DNA of 64,000 nucleotides from a candidate division SR1 bacterium (lineage in GTDB: Bacteria > Patescibacteriota > Gracilibacteria > Absconditabacterales > Absconditicoccaceae). The notes beneath the pieces are model-generated. The model searched no databases. It saw nothing but the letters and a program-made list of their open reading frames with translations, and was not told the origin of the DNA. The translations under genes were made by a program, and so were the position numbers. Every line of letters begins with the position of its first letter. Position 1 is the first letter of the stretch. This document shows, in pieces, positions 33,012 through 43,786 of the stretch. The DNA is taken from positions 1 through 64,000 of the forward strand of contig SKJI01000013.1 of the NCBI GenBank assembly GCA_007115995.1, read 5' to 3'.

Positions 33012-34214
33012 CTACCTCTCATACTTACCAAAATACTCAATAGAAAATCAAGATGCTGATCATGACTCTTTGAGAAATGCAGATGGATCTCAAGATTTTT
33101 TGATTGATGAAGCAGAATATCATCATGCTTCAAGACATAATCAAGCAAATTTTCAACAGTTTGCTTTGTTTGAGCGACCAACTCACATACCAAACATACT
33201 CAATGCAGCATCAAAATAATTATATCATCATTGAGGATGCTCAACCATCTCATTAGCTTTTCTTATCATTCCATCAGTATCTACTGTTTTGGGAGGACGT
33301 ACTATTGTTATTCTACAAGGTTTTCTCTGAGCAAGCTCATCTCGAATATTTCTTTTTTCAAATCATGGAGGTCACTTATCATCTGCTCAAGTACGCATTG
33401 TAGAGTGATAGACTGTATCATCTCAAGCATATACCATAACATGATCATTTGAAAGAGACTGATTACGCAGGACATTATTTACAAATCAACCCGTAGATCA
33501 TCAGATTACAATAAGATCTCATTTCTTCAAAGAAGATCCTATTTTTTCTTTTCATGACAAAGCAATAATATCTTTTTGTACAACGTGCTTATCAGGATGA
33601 TTGAGTTTATATCTATAGGTTATCAGAGCTGATGAGTATGCTGATGACCATGCAAGACGATCATATATAGAGTTTGAAGATCTTATCTGTTCTATAATTT
33701 GATATAAGATACTTTCCTGAGGATAGGGATTATTTTCTAACGCATCTTGCACTGAAACAGGCGGATTGATTGTTCATCCAAGATCATCTAAAGTATAGGA
33801 AGTATAGTCCATTGTTTCATACTGTACAAGTTCTTCTCAGAGACTTTCTCAATCATCTCATGTAGCTTCAAACAACGCCTGTAAAAGCTCTGTAAAACTC
33901 TCAAATAGTACAGAAATTTTATCTCACAAACTTTCTGCCTTACTCACTTTATCAATGAGTTTATTTAACGTACTTCCTTCTTGATCTTTAAGTATCTTCT
34001 TGACAGTATTTTCTATGTTTCATTTTGCAGCAGAAATATCAAACTCTTTTGATGGTAGATTATCGAGTATAGGATCAAGTATCTTATTTGCTTGCTTTTC
34101 TGATACATTTTCCAGTCACTTTGTAGTTTTTTTTACTTCTGCTCATAGAGGTTGATTTACTTTTTCATTTTCATGAATATTATTGAGCATTGCTCAACGT
34201 TCAGTATTACTCAT
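33012..34214 (-). CDS. YiiX/NlpC-P60-like papain-fold hydrolase with long N-terminal region
   Basis: 400 residues, no signal peptide. The first 200 are charged and helical. The second half starts KGDLIVIGGSTGGFVNNVL near residue 232, then SNDHVMVYAGDDTVYHST with a candidate catalytic His. SNKANCGKFAGLCLEAGGY near 350 holds the candidate catalytic Cys, an order typical of permuted NlpC/P60 (YiiX-type) enzymes. The start codon lies within the end of the 100-residue gene upstream (8-base overlap), so translation is probably coupled. Confidence 0.7.
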
Positions 34215-34509
34215 ATGATTCTAATAAATGAGATAAAAGAAAATCAGCATCGTTTTCTTCTGTACGTTCTTTCTGTTTGATACGTTCGATAAGTTCTTTA
34301 CTTTGAGTATGAAAACGAATTTGTTTTTCTTTATAACCAATAGATCCAAGTTGTATTGTTGCATTATATAAGGATTCTATTCGCTGATCTGAGAGATTGT
34401 TGTGTGTAGATAAAATAGTGTATATTTTCTTGTATATTGGATAAGTTTCTTGAACAGCATCAAAAATTTGAAGCAATGTATTATATTGTTGTACGGTTGA
34501 TGTATTCAT
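34207..34509 (-). CDS. Small helical protein, unknown
   Basis: 100 residues, all helical (LLQIFDAVQETYPIYKKIY; SKELIERIKQKERTEENDAD). The ATG at 34509 was chosen over an upstream ATG because the extra 16 residues overlap a hairpin. It overlaps the YiiX-like gene by 8 bases and probably works with it. Confidence 0.6.
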   Translation of the reverse strand: MNTSTVQQYNTLLQIFDAVQETYPIYKKIYTILSTHNNLSDQRIESLYNATIQLGSIGYKEKQIRFHTQSKELIERIKQKERTEENDADFLLSHLLESYE

Positions 34510-34671
34510 ACAGTAAGTATAATGGATAATGGAGTATTTGTCAAAAAAACTCAGCATAAACTGAGATTTTCAAATTTATAGAACACTGCAATGTATACCT
34601 CTACAATCAAGCCATATATCAAACACCATATGCTAATAAAATACTGATAACAAGACCAAATAAGACTTTTA

Positions 34672-34697
34672 CAAAAACAAATTAATTGTTTTTTTGG
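34672..34697. terminator. Possible terminator between pepF and the small helical gene
   Basis: The inverted repeat AAAAACAA-ATTA-ATTGTTTTTTT lies in the 200-base gap after the pepF stop. A second hairpin (CTCAG-CATAAA-CTGAG) is at 34550-34565. Confidence 0.45.
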
Positions 34698-34710
34698 TCT
34701 ATAAGATTGA

Positions 34711-36393
34711 TTATTTTTTCATATCAAGCATATCATATCTATCCAACATCGTCTTCATCAACGATTCTAACGTCTCAGCATCAAGGACAAACTGTACTGA
34801 TCATAACGCCATAGTTTCAGGTATAGAGTGGGTATATCATGCTGATAGAATATTCTTATAGTTTTTAATTGCTCATAGTCTGTCATCAAGAAATTGCTGA
34901 TAGAGCTGTACACTTGCTAAGTAGGCAATACCATATTCGATATAATAAAACGGGTGCTGGAAAATGTGCATCTGTCTTTGTCGAAACGTATCAAGATAGT
35001 GTTGATATCATCAAGACCACGACGCAGTACTATGCGTACGCATTGACGCAGGATAACGCTCATTGAGCTTTCTCCACTGCTCATGCCTTTCTGTAACACT
35101 ATGTGTTGGATTATCATAGAGTCGTTGCTGGAAAATGTCGATTTTGGACATATACGGCAGGAACCCAAGATCAAAGAACGTTTTTGCCTGCAGAGCATCA
35201 GTAATCTGCGTAGGAGAGCATCCGATACGAGCAAGATCATCACTCACGAACAGCTCCATCGCCATCGATGCAATTTCACAAATTTCTGACGGACAGTTTC
35301 TAAACATTTCACGTCATAAATGATGCGTACAGTAATGATGAATCGCATGCCCAGCTTCATGCGCCCAAGTAAACCATCATCAATGATCTCTCATCGCATT
35401 CATAAAAATAAATGAATACGGTGTTTTGACTAGCGGATAATTGTATCATCACGGTGCTTTGTTGTGGCGTGTTTCAAGATCCAAATACTCCTTGGATTGC
35501 ATCGTCCTTATGCAGTCTTCAAATGCTGGATCCATCTTACGCAACAAAAGGCAGAGTTTATCGATCATCTCATCAGTAGAAGCAAAGAGTTGTGATTCCA
35601 CATCCGCAACCAATGGACAATCAAAATCATACGGTTGTAACTCCTCGATGCATAAGACTGACGTTCTTTGTGCAAAAAATCATTCTATAATTGGACTCAT
35701 CACTGTTTCAATCGCTTGATGAAACTGATTGACGTGATCACGGGTGTAGTCGTATCTAAACGAAAACGAATAGTCTGTATATGTCGCAAATCAACACTGC
35801 TGGGCAATCTGTGTTCTCACAGCAATAAGATCCGTCATCAACGCATCAAGACGTTCATGGTCTTGATATCTACGTGCCTCTATCAGCTCAAAGACCTCTT
35901 TTCTGACTGTGCGATCTGATGATTTGAGATAGTCTTCTGCTTGTTTCATGGTGAGTGTTTCTCCATTATAGTCTATCGACAGCGCTCCGATAATCTCAGA
36001 AAACTGTGCAGCAAGTGCTTTTTCTTTGCTCATCAACGGAACATTCTCTTCACGAAATAGGTCGATCGCATGTTTGACCGATCTAATATAGTTATGATAT
36101 GCAGCTGGCAACTGATCACAAAACGGACTTGCTATCAGTTTACGTCCAAGACGATCAGAGATCGTAATCCATTCTGGATAGATCGTTTGTGTAAAATCAA
36201 GATACGCTTGCTTCGCTTCTTGATCTGCAGTATTTGTCGTCTGACGAATATACCTCCATGCATACTCATACGACAACGACGCATCAACCTCATCGAGCTG
36301 CTTGATCCGTTCTACTAATCACTCATACGAGTCAATCTCAGTATTAAGCAAGACCTCAAAACGTGGGTACACATCACTTCGAGCAGTAATCAT
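34711..36393 (-). CDS. pepF: Oligoendopeptidase F (M3 family)
   Basis: 560 residues from the first in-frame ATG. The zinc motif HEAGHAIHHYCTHH lies near residue 344, with the supporting Glu expected about 25 residues later. The N-terminal helical region (DVYPRFEVLLNTEIDSYEG) matches PepF. Frame and similarity continue upstream of the ATG (YRFYSLLYSP resembles the WDLSLLY start of PepF) to a TAG, so a TTG start at 36480 is likely and would give about 589 residues. It degrades imported peptides. Confidence 0.88.
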
Positions 36394-36537
36394 CGGGCTA
36401 TACAGTAACGAATAAAATCGATACCGAGTATACTGTGAAGGCTCTGTATTGCAAGAAGATGTTGGAGAGCAAAAAACCAACTATACATACTCTCACCAAT
36501 ATCGCAACAACACATCCCCCAAAATATCATCTGAATG

Positions 36538-36565
36538 TTGCAAAATATTTTTCTTTGAGTATAAC
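36538..36565 (+). promoter_or_regulatory. Promoter of the copper operon
   Basis: TTGCAA at 36538-36543, 16 bases, then TATAAC at 36560-36565. The -10 box overlaps the left half of the dyad at 36561-36586, the geometry expected for repression. Confidence 0.65.
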
Positions 36566-36586
36566 CATACCGTAGGGTACGGTTAT
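36561..36586 (+). promoter_or_regulatory. Probable CsoR operator
   Basis: A 10-bp dyad with one mismatch. The minus strand reads AACCGTACCCTACGGTATGG, very close to the CsoR box I recall from Bacillus copZA (TACCCTACGG...GTATGGT). It overlaps the promoter -10 and lies 33 bases before the first gene of an operon that ends with csoR. A T run follows the dyad, so an attenuator role is an alternative. Confidence 0.7.
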
Positions 36587-36618
36587 GTTTTTTTAGATTT
36601 TATTGTAATAATACATTC

Positions 36619-37902
36619 ATGAAAAAAACAATCAATATTCAGTGAATGCACTGTAAAGCATGTGAAATACTGATAGAACAGCAATGTCAGAACTGTAACT
36701 GCTCGCTCCAGAACGTATCGTTTCAGTCTGGACGTGTAACGATTGAGTACGACAATGAGACAGATCTGAGACAATTCTCAGAAGCGATAGAACAGCTCTG
36801 ATACACAACCTGAGCATGATCAGCTACTACAACACAACCACAATGGAGTCGATTGCAAAAACTCCTTATTTTGCTAGGGATTGCAGTATTGTTTTGGTTT
36901 GTACGACGCAGTGAGTTTATTCATACGCTCATCCCTAGTTATGATTCTGTAACCTGGTCGATTGCATTACTTGTCTGACTGATCGCATCAGTCTCGACAT
37001 GTCTTGCAGTAACCTGATGAATCGTGATCGGATATACTGAAACGGTACAAGATACATCACCACGAAAAACGCAACTTTCGTTTCATCTCTGAAGAATTAT
37101 AGCCTTTGCAGTATGATGATTTATGCTCTGAATGCTCTGAAATCAGTTTACTCATTCAGTATGGTTTACGATAATGATCAATGCGTTGGTCTGAATCATT
37201 CTCTTGATGTTATGATTACAGTTGTTGTGAATAGTAGGACCGCATGGGATCCCGATTCATCGACCACAACGAATCAGTAACAGTGTGTTACACCTCAAAG
37301 ATCCAAAATATGCTCCACTTGTCTGAGCAATTACTTTTTTCCTCCCGTGTGGATTTACACAATCAATGCAACTTTTTGCATTACAAAGCATGAGCCCTCT
37401 CCAATGAGCGATCATTATGGGGATGTTTGCACTCTGAACACTCCCAGTACTTCTTGGTGTCTGAATAAGTACCGCACACATAAAAAAACATATCAAATCA
37501 TTTAATCCGCTGATTGCATGATTATTACTCTTATTTGGGCTCTATACTGTCGCGAATGCGTACTGATTATATACTGCACAACAAGCCCAACAGATTATCA
37601 ACACGGTTGGCCATGATGCATCAATCTGAACGATTGAGTATGTACCATTTCCAGTTGGGCATACTTGATGGTCGTTTGAGCCAAGCCAAATTATCGTACC
37701 AGTTGGTGCATACTATGACATTCAAGTTACTCCGTCTGCAAACGGAAGATGATGCATGAGACAACTTGCACGATGATGATCTGCAATAGATATTCTCGCA
37801 TGAGAAACATTCTCGTTGTATATTGATTGAACACAGCCATGAATAATACCGCTTGTCTGTGCAAGTATGTGAATGAGGCAGTGAGAAATACTCATTCAGT
37901 AA
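36619..37902 (+). CDS. HMA domain fused to SafE/UreH-type transporter and a cupredoxin-like tail
   Basis: 427 residues. Residues 1-65 form a heavy-metal domain with GMHCKACE and an extra Cys group (CQNCNC). Six to seven transmembrane helices follow, with ASVSTCLAVTGGIVIGY and TFFLPCGFTQSMQLF, the paired Cys/Pro half-motifs of the TauE/SafE-DsbD family. Residues 340-427 form a beta domain (VPVGAYYDIQVTPSANGRGC; IPLVCASMGM) resembling a degenerate cupredoxin. It is first gene of the copper operon. It probably moves copper or reducing power across the membrane. Confidence 0.82.
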
Positions 37903-37930
37903 TTTTTATTTATTTATCACTACGTACCCA

Positions 37931-40144
37931 ATGAAAACTCAATACACTATCCAATGAATCCATTGCGTCTCATGTGCGCAGATTATCGAAGATAAACTCA
38001 CCAACCTAGAACACATCGACAATGTTCTGGTGCATCTACCAACGAAAATGATCACCATTGAGCACAACGAACCAGTATCGATCACAACGCTCAACGAACT
38101 CCTGAAACCATACTGATACACACTCCATGACAAGGAAGAACAACAAGCAACTCGTCCAGATAACAATGAGCAGAAAGCATTTACTGATATGATGGTCAGT
38201 ATTATTCTTGCGATCTTGGCAATTCTTTCAATGACATATATGATCGGTATCGACTATGAGTGGCGACCAAAAAACCTTGCAGTGCATCATGTGATGATGT
38301 GATTTTTGCCACTTGCAGCAACGTATATCTATGCAACAGTTGGAAGAAAATATCTTGTTGCTATAAAAAGATATATCCAGTATGGAACCGCAAATATGGA
38401 CACACTCGTATGAATTGGAACAGCTACTGCATTTGTGTATAGTTTTGTTGCATCAACACTTCATGATATCTTCCCAGATATTCTTTCAAAACAGCTCTTT
38501 TATGAAGCAGTTATTGTCGTGATTTGATTTATTGAACTTGGAAAATATTTGGAACACAGAGTGATGAGTAAGACAGGAGATGCGATCAAAGCACTCGTAT
38601 GATTACAGGCAAAATCTGCTCGTCTGCTTGTGGACGGACAAGAACAAGAAATTCCTCTTGATCAGGTCAAACTCTGAGACACAATGATCGTCAAAGCATG
38701 AGAAAAAGTCCCTGTCGATGGAGTTATTACCGAATGAACTGCATATATCGATGAGTCGATGATAACAGGAGAACCAATACCCGTCATGAAATATCCATGA
38801 GAGACACTCATCGGATCAACAGTGTTGCATAACTGACATGTTGTTGTTGAAGCAACAGCAATTGGAGAAGCAACATATCTCCAAAAAATCATCACCATCG
38901 TGCAGGATGCCCAACAATCGAAACCAGCAATTCAAAAACTTGCAGATAGTATTATGCAGTATTTTATTCCCACTGTTCTGGTGATTGCAACGATTGCATG
39001 ATTGACTTGGTTAGTCGCCTGAAATATCTTCTATCCAGATATCAACGCAGCTCAGTTTGCCTTGATGAGTTTTGTGTGAGTGTTGGTTATTGCATGTCCA
39101 TGCTGATTATGACTTGCAACACCAATGGCAATTATCACCTGAATCGGCCACGGAGCAAAACAGTGAATCTTGGCAAAAAATGCCGAATGATTACTACAGC
39201 TTAGAAAAGCAACGATCGTCCTCTTTGACAAAACATGAACGATCACCGAAGGAAAACCAACGGTGGTAGAAACGCACTGTAGTCATGACCATGCACTCAG
39301 CATGCTTGCATCACTAGAAGCATACGCAAATCATCCAATTGCAGAAGCAATTACACAGTATGCACAACACCACGACATACCAACACAACCAGTTGATGGA
39401 TTCAAGCTTCTTGATGGTATTTGAGTTGCATGAACAATACAGCACAAAGAGTATCTTGTATGCAAACCATGATATCTCGAAACGTTGAAGATAGCATACG
39501 ATACTACCTTGATCGATACACGAACAACGCAAGGAAAAACACCACTTGTCATCGTAGAAGACGGAAGCATCATCGGGTATGTTGCTGTTGCAGACAGTAT
39601 CAAAACACAAAGCATCCAAGCAATCAACGAGCTCAAGCAACAATGAATTATCGCAGTTATGGTCACATGAGATCATACCAATACTGCACAGTATATTGCA
39701 CAACAAGTATGAATCGAACAGGTCCACGGTGAGGTCACACCAGAAGAAAAAGCAACAATTGTCACACAGTACAAACAGCAGTGAGTTGTCTGTATGGTGT
39801 GAGATGGAATCAACGATGCTCCAGCATTGGCGACTGCAGATATTGGTGTGGCGATGAGTACAGGAACAGATATTGCAATCGAGTCAGCGCAACTCACCTT
39901 ATTGCATTGAAATCTACTCAAACTCACCAAAGCGATCACGATCTCACGCATGACACAGTGAGCAGTGATACAAAATCTTACATGGGCGTTTGCGTTTAAT
40001 ATTATCGGTATTCCTCTCGCTGCGTGATTGTTTTATCCGTTCTTTGGTGTCCTCCTCAATCCTGCATTTGAAGGTATGGCAATGTCTCTGAGTAGCCTCA
40101 CCGTGATGCTCAATAGCTTGAGACTGCAAAAGAAAAGACTATAA
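37931..40144 (+). CDS. copA: Copper-exporting P1B-type ATPase
   Basis: 737 residues with one N-terminal metal domain (GIHCVSCAQ), the membrane CPC motif (VIACPCGLGLATP near residue 395), TGEP in the actuator domain, DKTGTITEGKP near 435 (phosphorylated Asp), the HP motif in [10 protein letters not shown], and [20 protein letters not shown] near 625. CPC with downstream polar residues indicates Cu(I). Many motif glycines are TGA. It lies 28 bases after the HMA-SafE gene and 38 before csoR. Confidence 0.95.
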
Positions 40145-40182
40145 TACCTCTAACAGACTCTTTATTCTCTCAACACAACAGG

Positions 40183-40461
40183 ATGATACAACCAGATCAC
40201 CACAAAAAAATCACCACGAACCTAAAAAAAGTGCAATGAATGGTCACAAAAATACAAACAATGGTCGACCAAGAAGCGTACTGCGCCGATATTGCTATGC
40301 AAGTCAACGCAACAATATGACTCCTCAAATCAGTCAACAACTACCTCCTCAAAAATCATCTTGCTTGCTGCGGCCCATCGTTACTCAACGCGACAAATCA
40401 GTGAGAAAAAGATGCGTTTATCGAAGAACTCATGAGAAATCGGAATATTTCAAGTAAGTAA
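40183..40461 (+). CDS. csoR: CsoR-family copper-sensing repressor
   Basis: 92 residues, an all-helical DUF156 protein. The Cu(I) ligands are visible: Cys in EAYCADIAMQVN near residue 34, and His and Cys in LKNHLACCGPS near residue 60 (H-x3-C). It is last gene of the operon it is expected to control through the dyad at 36561. The bases AGG lie just before the ATG. Confidence 0.9.
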
Positions 40462-40485
40462 GAGATATAGAAGATAGCAACCTAC

Positions 40486-41154
40486 CTACTCAACCAACGC
40501 CCATGTTCATGGAGCAAGTCCGTCTAGAGTCCAGTCTCAAACACGAATTCTTTTGAGATGCGTGACGAGGTTTCAGACTGTTTCAAGCATGCGTTTGACT
40601 TGATGAAATTTTCACTCGGTGAGGATAAGGCTGAGCTGATGCTCAGCAAGCTGTACCGCACGAGCAGGAAGCGTCTGGTAACCATCATCCAAGACAACTC
40701 CAGCTTCCAACGCATCAAGCTGTGCCTGTGTCAGTGGATCACGCACAGTGACATGATACTCTTTTTCTTTCTTCCATTTCGGAGAAATAATTTGATGATT
40801 GAGTTGTCCGTCTGATGTGACAATCAGTAATCACTCTGTATCAACATCCAATCTTCATGCCACATGCACCATGTGACTATACTCACAGTCTGCAAGCATT
40901 TCTTTGTATGATGGATAGATTCCAACTGGATAGTCACTTGAGACATATCATGCTGGCTTCCAAAGACGCAATGTGACGTTTCGCAAAATACGATGCGTGA
41001 TCTCTCCATAAACTAATATATCTCATTCTTGGACAGGAAAACGACAATCAAACACTTCTTGATCGTTGATAAAAAATCCTCCACGACGAATATATCTTGT
41101 TGATTGTTTTCTCGATAACAATCATGCTGTAGCTAAATATTTGTCTAATCTCAT
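40486..41154 (-). CDS. RsuA/RluB-family pseudouridine synthase
   Basis: 222 residues. An S4 RNA-binding domain starts MRLDKYLATAGLLSRKQSTR. The catalytic GRLDVDTEGLLIVTSDG near residue 98 carries the essential Asp. KKEKEYHVTV and EGKFHQVKRMLE near 180 complete the signature. It modifies 16S or 23S rRNA; the exact site cannot be told. It is convergent with csoR (24 bases apart), and this stretch is somewhat richer in GC than its surroundings. Confidence 0.9.
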
Positions 41155-41218
41155 AGTTGCAACAATACTGATACCAACATCATTTGCAACAACTCAAAAA
41201 ATAACTACTATCGATGGT

Positions 41219-42223
41219 ATGAGCTGATTTTATCAATCGCATCTGCGAAACCATATCAATAAAAACATTTACAAAAAACCGACCTTTTCTGTTGATTTTT
41301 TGTGAAAAACCTATCAATGAGTCGTCAAACAACAACGTCGCTTATGAAAAACGTTCCGTTGGTATATGATACATGGCGTAACCATAGAAAACTATACTGC
41401 ATACTCTGCAGATTTACACATATTTCTCAAACAACTCAAAAGAGATCATAGTTTATCATGGTGAGATATTTTATTTCAGATTGGGTGTGTAGATATTATT
41501 GATGAAACAGCAACACAAGTAATCAAAACACAAGAACATAAGGAAAAAATTATACAACAAAGAACACTCATAGAATCAGATCTGCATCAACGATATGATC
41601 TGCGTCCAAGCTGGCGTGAACATATGCCCAACGCAACAATTGTCCTTGATACGACAACGCAACCAACCAAACGTATTCTCAGTGAATCAGGGAAAAGGTA
41701 CGTCAATAAGTGAGCAAAAGCATGATTACACTTTGTAGAACTCACGACCAAACAAGACTGGATCAACTACCGAGAAACACGATACACACTCTCATACGAT
41801 AAATGATTTTCTATTATGCCTCAAGAAACATTTTTGGAGCTAATGCATTTTCTCAAACACGAAAAAAAATGAACACTCTTTGCAGCACTCAACGACAAGA
41901 AAGAGATCGTTTCATGAGCAGTCTATTTGTTTTATGGGAAACAGATGATCTATCTCTACGGTGCAACAGACAGATCATACGGTGCAATCGGTGCCCAATA
42001 CCGACTCACGTTTGAAATACTCAAACGAGCACACGAACACAACCGAACATCACTCGATCTTCTCTGAGTCGCTCCAGTCTGACAAGAGCACGATCACCAC
42101 CTTTCTTGAGTGACCAGATTCAAACAAGCGTTTGACTGAAAAACTATCTCATACCTCTGAAACTACGATATTGTCTTCAATACACTCTTGTACAAGACGT
42201 TTAAGATCATGAAGGGGAAGTAG
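41219..42223 (+). CDS. FemAB/FemX-like peptidyltransferase
   Basis: 334 residues with a GNAT-like double fold. FYQSHLRNHINKN at the start matches the QSxxW region. LRPSWREHMPNATIVLD near 115, and later GTLFAALNDKKEIVSGAVYL and YLYGATDRSYGAIGAQYRL near 245, are FemAB hallmarks. This family adds amino acids to the peptidoglycan cross-bridge from aminoacyl-tRNA. If the added residue is glycine, the recoded tRNA-Gly pool would matter. The ATG was chosen at 41219; the frame stays open further upstream. Confidence 0.82.
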
Positions 42224-42355
42224 GGGGAAACGATTCATAAATCAAAAAGCAATACTTTATTTTTTCACTATAAAATTATTTCATACAACACCCTCAACCT
42301 TTCTCCAAAACAAAAAAAGCCACAACAGCTTTTTCAGAACGTATATAAAGAACTG

Positions 42356-42428
<73 letters not shown>

Positions 42429-42449
42429 ATACTAACGAGGTAGTATGGA

Positions 42450-43670
42450 CTACTGACCTCCTTGCATTTGATTAAACGCGGTGCTTTCTACAAAATTCAA
42501 TGCATTGAGAAACTGTGGTTCAATCACTACCTCACCTTCCATATCGATAAATCCAAACAATGATCAAGAAGAAAAAGATGCTCTATTATAAGCAAAGTCG
42601 AATGCTAGTTCAAACTGTGGTTCTATTACTCGTTCTCCATCAGTGTTAATATATCAAACAGCTGTTCAATCATATACTACTGCAAGCCCATCACTAAATC
42701 TACCCACAAACTCAAACTGTGGCACAATACGAATAGTTCCAGTTGTATCGATAAATCATCGTAAGCCATCTTGTTTGATAGATGCAAATCCTTCATAGAA
42801 CTGTCCCACATCTTCAAACTGTAATGGAATTACAACTGCTCATGTCGTATCAATAAATCATCGTACGCCATCTTGTTCTACTCATGCTAATCATTCGACA
42901 AACTGATCTGCAGTACTCCAAACTTCTTGATAGAGATACTCTCACTGTTGATTGATATGACGGATATTTCAATCTTTGAGTGTCAATGCGAAGTCTTCAT
43001 TAAATGGTGCTATATCATCCCATTGATCATCATTGAGTCGATTTCAAGCAGCATCGATAAATCACGATCTCTCTCACTGAAAGACATAATCAGGTCATTG
43101 AAATCACTGAATCACTCAATCAAATCATACTGACTCTACAGTTCAATCTCTAAAAATACGATAAAATTGCTGTTCAAAAAGATTAAACACAAAACTATGA
43201 TCATTATAAAAATAAAATAGATCATCTGATCATGGTGTTTGATAAAGTGTATTTCCCTCTATATCTATCCAATAATATTCTTGCCCTGATCATAAAGGTG
43301 CTCATAACGCGTTGCTATCGTTTGTTACTACTGCAAGCCCATGAGAAAATGATCATGCTTGCGTAAACTGCGGTGCTATTACCCAATTCCCATCAAGATC
43401 TATATATCATCGTAATCAATCTTGATCTTGAACAGCAGCAAGAACAATTGTTTCATCAAGAACTAATCATGAGAAATCAGTATCTATTCCTTGTTGGTCT
43501 AGCTCTTGCTCTTCATCTGTTTGTTGTTCTTGTGTAGTTGGAATGTGCTGTTGATCTCCCTGTTGTGGAAGAGTAACAGTATCTACACTCGTACATCATG
43601 AAGCGATCAAAGCTATGAGCAACAAAATGATAAACAAAACGTATTTTTTTGTGGTTTGTCTTTGCAACAT
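42450..43670 (-). CDS. WG-repeat lipoprotein
   Basis: 406 residues. The signal peptide ends in a lipobox (FIILLLIALIASGCTS). At least six repeats of about 30 residues follow, of the type GLAVV..G.x.GYIDxxGxxVIxPQF (for example RGYIDLDGNWVIAPQF, RGFIDTTGAVVIPLQF, VGYINTDGERVIEPQF). These WG (KWG) repeats form a propeller-like surface domain for protein binding. Confidence 0.88.
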
Positions 43671-43786
43671 AAATACACTATGAAATAATCTAAAAAAAGG
43701 AGTATAATCTATAATAATCTATTGATTTTTAACTATGCTCAACTATTCTGTAAGTGATTATAGTTATTTATTTTTTCTTTTCAACA

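Noticed and set aside
35011-35307. 98-codon and overlapping frames within 34900-35320
   Set aside because: Out-of-frame shadows of pepF; the pepF frame carries HEAGH and continues to a TAA at 34711.
39314-39727. 137-codon minus-strand frame and several overlapping frames
   Set aside because: All are antisense or out-of-frame shadows of copA, whose motifs are continuous through this stretch.
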